From an uncultured Thermoproteales archaeon (GTDB taxonomy: Archaea > Thermoproteota > Thermoprotei > Thermoproteales > Thermoproteaceae): a stretch of 5,059 nucleotides of DNA. Within the stretch, counting starts at the first letter, position 1, and every line of letters starts with the position of its first letter. Of the stretch, positions 1-3,333 are shown in pieces. Position numbers and translations under genes: made by a program. The stretch covers positions 1 to 5,059 of the forward strand of contig CAMLLK010000100.1 in NCBI GenBank assembly GCA_946480885.1. The letters run 5' to 3'. The notes under the pieces are model-generated. The model saw nothing but the letters and a program-made list of their open reading frames with translations. It was not told where the DNA came from and ran no database searches.

Positions 1-775
1 CACAGCAGGCGGGGACTATGGCCAACACTTTATCTTTTAGCCTATAGTCGAGGCCGCCCTCTTCTAAAAAGTCCTCCTTCGTGGGGCCCGGCCCCGCCAC
101 AATTATGCCTTTGAGCGTCGGTATCTGTAGAAATATCTTATTGACCTCCTCCGCTAAGATTTTATAAAAAGTCTCGGCGAGGTGTTCAGTCTGTCTCTTA
201 AATCTATTTGCAGACTGGCCACCTGCGTGGTGTTTTCCAGGTACGAAAAACTCAACTGTCTTCACCACCTCCCACTGGCCGCCTTTCAATAAGGCAATTA
301 CTGCCTCCCCCCTCTCCACAACAACTATCCCGTAGACCACGCCGGCGTGGAGTTGGTCTTCGAGTAGTTCTGTGTGGAATGCGGTGTCGCAGATGTATTT
401 AAACGTGTTGATGGGCTGGGGAGGCACTACTACGTAGTATACCCACTCGTAATTGCCCTGGTTTACCATGTGGAAACCGGCGAATATAGCCATGCCGTTA
501 GGCGGCGCCTTCGCCTCTCCTTTTAAGTTATTTACCATTCTCTCTAATGTGTCTTGGACATGTGTCCTCGTGGTCTTGTCTTTAATATTGGCGGCGGTGG
601 ACCACTCCGACCTCAACAGCCCCACTACGTCTGGCATAGGCCTCTCTGAGTTTACGTATAAAGTAATTAGAGTGGTGGCGTAGCCTCTAAATTTTTTCAA
701 TAAGTTAATAAATGCCCTCAACTCTACCGCCGTCTTTATGTCGTACACGCCGTTTGGAGGTCTGGCAAAGCTCAT
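1..775 (-). CDS. prf1: Peptide chain release factor aRF1 (subunit 1), 5' part; C-terminus beyond window
   Basis: Archaeal class-1 release factor, homologous to eukaryotic eRF1. It reads all three stop codons in the ribosomal A site and triggers peptide release. About 258 residues are present of a family length near 370; the rest lies left of base 1. Landmarks seen: a TAANIKD stretch (N63-D66), equivalent to the eRF1 TASNIKS stop-reading loop; YICDTAF (Y127, C129, F133), the YxCxxxF stop-reading motif; and GKHHAGGQSANRF with G185-G186-Q187, the catalytic GGQ. The spacing matches human eRF1 with a constant offset of +2, which supports the ATG at 773-775. No other in-frame start exists before the upstream TAA. 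A GPGPTKEDF segment opens the C-terminal part. A TATA box about 24 bp upstream predicts a leaderless mRNA. The gene is divergent from rpsJ. The odd point is Asp in place of the NIKS Ser. Confidence 0.95.
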   Translation of the reverse strand, partial: MSFARPPNGVYDIKTAVELRAFINLLKKFRGYATTLITLYVNSERPMPDVVGLLRSEWSTAANIKDKTTRTHVQDTLERMVNNLKGEAKAPPNGMAIFAGFHMVNQGNYEWVYYVVVPPQPINTFKYICDTAFHTELLEDQLHAGVVYGIVVVERGEAVIALLKGGQWEVVKTVEFFVPGKHHAGGQSANRFKRQTEHLAETFYKILAEEVNKIFLQIPTLKGIIVAGPGPTKEDFLEEGGLDYRLKDKVLAIVPACC

Positions 776-794
776 AACCCATCTTTTGTCTAGT

Positions 795-805
795 CTTTAA
801 ATAAT
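795..805 (-). promoter_or_regulatory. TATA-box promoter of aRF1 gene
   Basis: Read on the minus strand, the AT-rich element ATTATTTAAAG is centred about 24 bp upstream of the aRF1 ATG at 775. This is the spacing expected when transcription starts at or next to the start codon. It lies about 21 bp from the oppositely oriented rpsJ TATA box, so the two initiation complexes would sit side by side. Assigned from spacing and composition only. Confidence 0.6.
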
Positions 806-815
806 TGATGGGAAG

Positions 816-825
816 GTTTTTAAAC
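816..825 (+). promoter_or_regulatory. TATA-box promoter of rpsJ
   Basis: GTTTTTAAAC, preceded by a purine-rich GGGAAG that could serve as the BRE, is centred about 23 bp upstream of the ATG at 844. This predicts leaderless transcription from 844. It also argues against the longer in-frame starts at 805 or 808, because the box would then lie inside the coding sequence. Confidence 0.65.
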
Positions 826-843
826 CCACTCTTCAATTGGCCT

Positions 844-1164
844 ATGTCTCTCGCCGCCAAGAGGAAAGTACGTATTAGACTATATGGCACAAACCCAGCG
901 GATGTTGAACAAGTGGCTAGAGAAATAGTGGATCTTGCAAAAAAGATGGGAGTGTCTGTAAGAGGCCCCGTGCCCCTCCCCACTAAGAGGCTGTTAGTCA
1001 CTGTGAGGAGGGCCCCCTCCGGCCAGGGCTACCACACGTTTGACCACTGGGAGATGAGAATTTCAAAGAGGTTGATAGATATCGAGGCCTCTGAGAGAGT
1101 TTTGAGGAGGTTGATGACTATTAGAGTGCCCGATACTGTAAAAATAGAACTACAATTAATTTAA
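844..1164 (+). CDS. rpsJ: Small-subunit ribosomal protein S10 (uS10)
   Basis: Component of the 30S head, archaeal/eukaryotic S20-type uS10. The 106 residues are close to the family's usual 100-105. Recognised from the N-terminal KVRIRLYGTNP strand, the central GPVPLPTKRLLVTVRRAP loop region (loop contacting 16S rRNA) and the HFDHWEMRISKRLIDI-type segment, here with TFDHWEMRISKRLIDI at about residues 61-76. The C-terminus ends VKIELQLI. ATG 844 is chosen because the TATA box at 816-825 fits a leaderless start there and S10 proteins of this group begin MSLA. In many archaea rpsJ follows the EF-1alpha gene; here it has its own promoter and is divergent from aRF1. Its TAA overlaps the ATG of the next small gene (TAATG), suggesting co-transcription and translational coupling. 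Confidence 0.96.
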   Translation: MSLAAKRKVRIRLYGTNPADVEQVAREIVDLAKKMGVSVRGPVPLPTKRLLVTVRRAPSGQGYHTFDHWEMRISKRLIDIEASERVLRRLMTIRVPDTVKIELQLI

Positions 1165-1337
1165 TGAATATTTCAACTTTTGTTGTCTATATAGCACTGG
1201 CTCTTCTACTCGCCGCTGTGGTAGTCCTCGCCTACGTCATCTATGTCTATTTGACAGAGGAGCAGACTGTACAAAGCGTCAAGAGGGCCTCCGCTCTTTA
1301 CTCCACCGCCAGCGCCACTTGGCTTGAGGTAGTGTAG
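1164..1337 (+). CDS. Small single-span membrane protein (57 aa), unknown function
   Basis: I do not recognise this protein. It has 57 residues. Residues about 6-29 (FVVYIALALLLAAVVVLAYV and on) form one strongly hydrophobic helix right at the N-terminus, followed by a short, moderately charged tail (TEEQTVQSVKRASALY) rich in Ala and Ser. It could be a one-pass membrane protein or an uncleaved signal anchor. The start overlaps the rpsJ stop by one base (TAATG), a typical coupling arrangement, so it would be made from the rpsJ mRNA. Its last 40 bases overlap the 3' end of the convergent winged-helix gene. It is not Sec61-beta or SecE by layout, since those carry the membrane span near the C-terminus. 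The call rests on the hydrophobic pattern and position; no homologue was identified. Confidence 0.6.
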   Translation: MNISTFVVYIALALLLAAVVVLAYVIYVYLTEEQTVQSVKRASALYSTASATWLEVV

Positions 1338-1537
1338 TACACAAGGCCGTTTTTTACAACTCTCTTAACTCTCCCCTCTCTTTCTAAGACGTATAGATGC
1401 CACTGTAGTGAGCCCCACGTAAGCCCCGTGGCCTTCGCCAACTGGCCTTGTGTCATTGGGCCCTCTTTTTCTAACAGCTCTAGGATTTGTCTCCTCCTTG
1501 GGTCTGTATATGAAGTGGCTGACTTCGCCCTCCCCAT
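1298..1537 (-). CDS. Small winged-helix (ArsR-like) DNA-binding protein
   Basis: A 79-residue, single-domain winged helix-turn-helix protein, probably a transcription regulator. Residues about 11-24 (TDPRRRQILELLEK) form helix 1. TQGQLAKATGLTWGSLQWHL at about 29-48 is the helix-turn-helix with its recognition helix. LEREGRVKRVV and GLVYYTT give the two strands of the wing. No metal-binding cysteines, sensor domain or dimer extension is visible, so the signal it responds to is unknown. The ATG at 1537 is supported by a TATA box about 22 bp upstream. The gene follows taw3 on the same strand after a 30-bp gap, so it may be read both from its own promoter and by read-through. Its 3' end overlaps the convergent membrane-protein gene by 40 bp. 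Confidence 0.85.
   Translation of the reverse strand: MGRAKSATSYTDPRRRQILELLEKEGPMTQGQLAKATGLTWGSLQWHLYVLEREGRVKRVVKNGLVYYTTSSQVALAVE
1350..1355 (+). terminator. Possible T-tract terminator after rpsJ/membrane-protein unit
   Basis: A run of six T begins 13 bp after the TAG of the 57-residue gene. T-rich tracts commonly end archaeal transcripts. No hairpin is evident. It lies inside the convergent regulator gene. Weak call based on the tract alone. Confidence 0.35.
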
Positions 1538-1552
1538 GGCGACGGCGTGTAT

Positions 1553-1565
1553 CCAATTTAAAAAA
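1553..1565 (-). promoter_or_regulatory. TATA-box promoter of winged-helix gene; also T-tract after taw3
   Basis: On the minus strand the element reads TTTTTTAAATTGG, with its TTTAAATT core about 22 bp upstream of the ATG at 1537. The six T at 1565-1560 begin two bases after the taw3 stop codon, so the same bases could also end the taw3 transcript. This double role is inferred from position. Confidence 0.55.
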
Positions 1566-1567
1566 TC

Positions 1568-2230
1568 TTACGTAGCGCCGTCTATACAAAAGACTATCTT
1601 CTTAATGGCGGCTTTTATCTCGTCGAGGCTAGGTGTCTCTACGCCGAAGATTTTCGCCTCTATTGCCGCGGCGAGCCAAAATAGTCTTAGTTTAGCCAAG
1701 GCCAGAGTCTTATTGGCCTCCTCCACCGCGGCTTCTATTGAGGCGAGGGGCCTCCCCCCTCTCTTTAGAGGAATGTCTAGTCTCTCTTCGCCTAGGATTT
1801 CTACAAATATTCCGCCTCTATTTATTGTAATTATGCCACTGTGTTTATGTCCAGTCTCTCTGCCGATTTCTACAAGTCTGTAAGCCGTCTTTGCGTTTTT
1901 CGTAGCTATGTGTATAATGGCGCCCCTCACCATAAGCCACGCGTTGTCTATATTAGAGACTGCCTCTTCTACTAAGTCCGGCGGCACTGGGTGGTGCCAC
2001 TTAGCCACTGGCTTAAAGCCCCTCCCCTTGCTGTAACTAGGCCTAGAGGCCTCCGCCACTAATATCCTCCCACTGCAGCTAGAGGTGGTATATATATCGG
2101 GGTGGCTGTTTAAAAGTCTCAACAGCGGCAAGATGTCTCCATCTACTCTCTCTTGTAGCGCCTCTCTCTCTAGCCTCTCTACAAAAACCTTCTTCCTCGC
2201 CTCGAAGACTTTTACATCTACCACCCCCAT
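1568..2230 (-). CDS. taw3: Taw3/TYW3-family tRNA(Phe) wybutosine-pathway N4-methyltransferase
   Basis: Family role: SAM-dependent methylation of the 4-demethyl intermediate on the tricyclic base at position 37 of tRNA(Phe), a step in wyosine-derivative synthesis in archaea and eukaryotes. The 220 residues match the family size. Seen in order: F-x2-RKK near the N-terminus (residues 9-14), the signature TTSSCSGR at 48-55, a WHHPV segment at 78-82 where relatives carry a similar H-containing motif, GHKHSGI at 127-133, and a RLDIPL segment, then a long helix ending the protein. All hallmark motifs are intact. The ATG at 2230 is preceded by a TATA box 26 bp upstream. The gene shares that box with tRNA-Gly on the other strand. 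The winged-helix gene lies 30 bp downstream. Confidence 0.93.
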   Translation of the reverse strand: MGVVDVKVFEARKKVFVERLEREALQERVDGDILPLLRLLNSHPDIYTTSSCSGRILVAEASRPSYSKGRGFKPVAKWHHPVPPDLVEEAVSNIDNAWLMVRGAIIHIATKNAKTAYRLVEIGRETGHKHSGIITINRGGIFVEILGEERLDIPLKRGGRPLASIEAAVEEANKTLALAKLRLFWLAAAIEAKIFGVETPSLDEIKAAIKKIVFCIDGAT

Positions 2231-2251
2231 TGAGTGTGTAAAAGGCGTAAA

Positions 2252-2260
2252 CTATTTAAG
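2252..2260. promoter_or_regulatory. Shared bidirectional TATA box for taw3 (-) and tRNA-Gly (+)
   Basis: CTATTTAAG reads as CTTAAATAG on the other strand, so it is a TATA-like box both ways. Its centre (2256) is 26 bp from the taw3 ATG (2230) and 26 bp from the first base of the tRNA (2282). No second AT-rich box is present between the two genes. One box therefore probably serves both directions. Confidence 0.65.
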
Positions 2261-2261
2261 T

Positions 2262-2271
2262 ACTCTAGAGT
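2262..2271. repeat. 10-bp perfect palindrome beside the taw3/tRNA promoter
   Basis: ACTCTAGAGT is a perfect inverted repeat just to the right of the shared TATA box, on the BRE side for taw3 and between TATA and start for the tRNA. It could be an operator or a chance palindrome; nothing else in the window repeats it. Confidence 0.35.
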
Positions 2272-2313
2272 GAAAAAACTGGCGGCGGTAGTCTAGCCTG
2301 GTTTAGGATGGCG

Positions 2314-2337
2314 TAGAGGCGCCGGGCCTCTCCAGAA
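2314..2337 (+). other. tRNA intron 1 (24 nt) at position 29/30, bulge-helix-bulge
   Basis: The intron lies inside the 5' strand of the anticodon stem, a known non-canonical site in Thermoproteales. A bulge-helix-bulge fold can be drawn: outer helix 2305-2307 with 2339-2341 (AGG/CCT); bulge C2312 G2313 cut before T2314; central helix 2308-2311 with 2332-2335 (ATGG/CCAG, one A-G mismatch); inner helix 2315-2320 with 2326-2331 (AGAGGC/GCCTCT, 5-nt loop); bulge A2336 A2337 cut before G2338. Both 3-nt bulges are cut after the second base, as expected for the archaeal splicing endonuclease. Confidence 0.82.
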
Positions 2338-2349
2338 GCCTTCCACGCC

Positions 2350-2362
2350 TCCGAGGAGAGCC
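2350..2362 (+). other. tRNA intron 2 (13 nt) in 3' strand of anticodon stem; frame ambiguous
   Basis: Thirteen bases must be removed so that GCC can join GT to complete the anticodon stem. Because GCC occurs at both 2347-2349 and 2360-2362, the intron could equally be 2347-2359, 2348-2360, 2349-2361 or 2350-2362 (tRNA sites 38/39 to 41/42), all giving the same mature RNA. A TTCC/GGAG helix (2341-2344 with 2355-2358) can form across it, but I could not draw a strict bulge-helix-bulge, so a relaxed form is likely. Length is firm if the mature stem is right; exact edges are not. Confidence 0.7.
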
Positions 2363-2396
2363 GTTGATCCCGGGTTCGAATCCCGGCCGCCGCATC

Positions 2397-2632
2397 TTAA
2401 CAACTCTTCAAAGAAGTCGAATACCCCCCTCTTCTTTTTCTTATTGGTGCACTCAGCCTCCCAAGTTCTATACCTCTCGTCTTCGTAATACTCGTGTACT
2501 CCTTCACCTGTAACTCTCCTCCGTCTAGCCACGCCCCTCCGCATTTTGGACACGCGTCTATCTCAGCCTAGGCCTTAGCTCTATCCCGCATACTGGGCAT
2601 AGCTTCACGTGGGCTGTCTGAGTTGTAGACAT
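2397..2632 (-). pseudogene. zf-TFIIB-like zinc-ribbon protein, apparently broken by two frameshifts
   Basis: Three pieces in three frames read in order as one small zinc-ribbon protein. Piece 1 (ATG at 2632, 24 codons, stop at 2558) gives MSTTQTAHVKLCPVCGIELR. Piece 2, in the ksgA frame just past the ksgA stop, gives EIDACPKCGGAWLDGGEL. Piece 3 (from about 2500 to 2400) gives HEYYEDERYRTWE, then KKKKRGVFDFFEELLR. This order (CPxCG-xEL, CPKCGGxWLDxGEL, acidic/aromatic then basic tail ending in FF) is that of zf-TFIIB proteins, whose four cysteines bind zinc. Each junction needs a shift of -1, equal to one lost base. The Cys-pair spacing is also short for the family, hinting at a larger deletion. 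Piece 1 lies inside the last 65 bases of ksgA and has no promoter of its own. It may be a decayed gene, assembly errors or, less likely, recoding. Choosing piece 3's frame over the piece 2 frame (which stops at 2397) is a judgement. Confidence 0.6.
2433..2442 (+). terminator. Possible pyrimidine/T-rich terminator downstream of tRNA-Gly
   Basis: TCTTTTTCTT lies about 40 bp past the tRNA 3' end and is the first T-rich tract there. No hairpin is seen. It overlaps the antisense zinc-ribbon remnant, where it encodes the poly-Lys stretch, so the T richness may simply reflect coding. Confidence 0.3.
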
Positions 2633-3305
2633 TGTATAAATAGACTATTTCGTCTATTGTGAGTTGGTACACTCTCTTGTCGGAGTCTGCGAGTTTAAGT
2701 CTCCTAAGCGTCTTCCTCCTGGCTGAGAACAACGCCGCTGTGAATTGTTGAAATTTTTCAAAATCTTCTACACATGGACGGCGCGGTGTTAGTTTAACTA
2801 CTGCTGAGTATACCCTGGGGGGTGGGTAGAAGGCGGCGGGCGGGAGGACTCTGAGGATTTCTACGTCGTAGTGACACCTCACTGCCACTGTCAGCCTCCC
2901 GTAGTTCTCCCCTCCCGGCTCCGCCGTCAGTCTCTCCGCCACTTCTTTCTGTATTGTCACCACCGCCGGGAGTCTATATCTTGTGAGTTTTAGAAGTAGT
3001 GGAGAGGTTATTGAGTAGGGTATGTTTGAGGCGAAGAATTGGGCAGGTGGCCACTCCACCTCTAAGGCGTCTCCATGTATAACCACTACGTTGGGGGGCG
3101 CAGAACTGCGTAATCTCTCCACTAGTCTGGCGTCTACCTCAATGGCGTATACCACACGGGCTTTTTTAGCCAACGCCGTAGTCAAAGCCCCCTCGCCTGG
3201 TCCTACCTCAATTACGTCGACGCCTGGGGGGACTTCTGAGGCTATTTGCTCAGCCACTGTGTAGTCTCTGAGGAAGTGTTGGCCTAGGCGCCGGCGTCTC
3301 TTCAC
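2568..3305 (-). CDS. ksgA: 16S rRNA (adenine-N6,N6)-dimethyltransferase KsgA/Dim1
   Basis: SAM-dependent enzyme that dimethylates the two adjacent adenines in the 3'-terminal helix of 16S rRNA late in 30S assembly. The product is 245 residues, on the short side of the family (usually about 260-280). Seen from the GTG start: RLGQHFL at 6-12; motif I EVGPGEGALT at 33-42; IEVD at 55-58 (acidic residue for the SAM ribose); GDAL at 78-81 (adenine contact); NIPYS at 94-98, the catalytic N-I/L-P-Y; and FYPPPRV at 159-165, followed by SAVVKL and a short helical C-terminus. GTG 3305 is chosen because a TATA box lies about 22 bp upstream and family homology begins at once. An open frame continues further upstream to 3566, but it is antisense to gatE. 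The gene is divergent from gatE across 28 bp. Its 3' end overlaps the zinc-ribbon remnant. Confidence 0.94.
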   Translation of the reverse strand: MKRRRRLGQHFLRDYTVAEQIASEVPPGVDVIEVGPGEGALTTALAKKARVVYAIEVDARLVERLRSSAPPNVVVIHGDALEVEWPPAQFFASNIPYSITSPLLLKLTRYRLPAVVTIQKEVAERLTAEPGGENYGRLTVAVRCHYDVEILRVLPPAAFYPPPRVYSAVVKLTPRRPCVEDFEKFQQFTAALFSARRKTLRRLKLADSDKRVYQLTIDEIVYLYNVYNSDSPREAMPSMRDRAKA

Positions 3306-3306
3306 G

Positions 3307-3316
3307 TATTTATAAC
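3307..3316 (+). promoter_or_regulatory. TATA-box promoter of gatE, interlocked with ksgA promoter
   Basis: TATTTATAAC is centred about 23 bp before the gatE GTG at 3334, predicting a leaderless transcript. It falls immediately next to the ksgA start codon and between that start and the ksgA TATA box. Confidence 0.62.
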
Positions 3317-3320
3317 TTAG

Positions 3321-3333
3321 TGTTTTTAAATCT
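3321..3333 (-). promoter_or_regulatory. TATA-box promoter of ksgA
   Basis: On the minus strand the sequence reads AGATTTAAAAACA, with its core about 22 bp upstream of the ksgA GTG at 3305. It ends right before the gatE start codon. Both TATA boxes therefore share the 28-bp spacer and cannot easily be bound at once. Confidence 0.6.

Larger units (their letters stand above)
2282..2394 (+). tRNA. tRNA-Gly (anticodon UCC), two introns, no encoded CCA
   Basis: Acceptor GCGGCGG (2282-2288) pairs with CCGCCGC (2387-2393), with discriminator A at 2394. The D arm is GTCT/GGAT with GG in the loop. The T arm CCGGG-TTCGAAT-CCCGG spans 2370-2386. The anticodon loop CTTCCAC (2340-2346) gives anticodon TCC for glycine GGA/GGG codons. 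The contiguous sequence cannot form an anticodon stem. Removing 2314-2337 and a 13-nt segment within 2347-2362 gives a stem GCGGC/GCCGT and a mature RNA of exactly 76 nt. CCA is not encoded, as is common in archaea. Glycine identity fits the acceptor and anticodon. Expression is probably from the shared TATA box at 2252-2260. The exact splice points are inferred from folding, not observed. Confidence 0.92.

Noticed and set aside
453..683. A 76-codon plus-strand frame with hydrophobic segment
   Set aside because: Antisense to the conserved NIKD-to-YxCxxxF part of aRF1.
805..843. Longer rpsJ starts at TTG 805 or ATG 808
   Set aside because: The predicted TATA box would lie within the coding region, and the S10 family N-terminus fits ATG 844.
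705..1001. A 98-codon minus-strand frame spanning the aRF1/rpsJ spacer
   Set aside because: It overlaps aRF1 out of frame and rpsJ antisense, and covers both promoters; no family resemblance.
1428..1883. A 151-codon plus-strand open frame across the regulator and taw3
   Set aside because: Antisense to two recognisable genes; composition typical of a shadow frame.
2329..2360. Long pairing CTCTCC (2329-2334 region) with GGAGAG (2355-2360)
   Set aside because: It would be incompatible with the intron-1 bulge-helix-bulge fold and does not give a tRNA. It is probably a by-product of the similar GC-rich intron sequences, though a transient alternative fold cannot be excluded.
2293..2553. An 86-codon minus-strand open frame beginning MSKMRRGVARRRR
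   Set aside because: Its last third (RDSNPGSTALLGG) is the typical antisense translation of a tRNA T-arm and its first part is an arginine-rich out-of-frame reading of the zinc-ribbon CPKCGG region. Only its middle (HEYYEDERY to FFEELLR) looks like real protein, and that is included in the zinc-ribbon remnant.
2568..2570. Read-through or pyrrolysine at the ksgA TAG, which would fuse KsgA to the CPKCGG piece
   Set aside because: The frame does continue openly, but no Pyl machinery or insertion element is seen and the zinc ribbon's first half sits in a different frame. A frameshifted separate gene explains it better.
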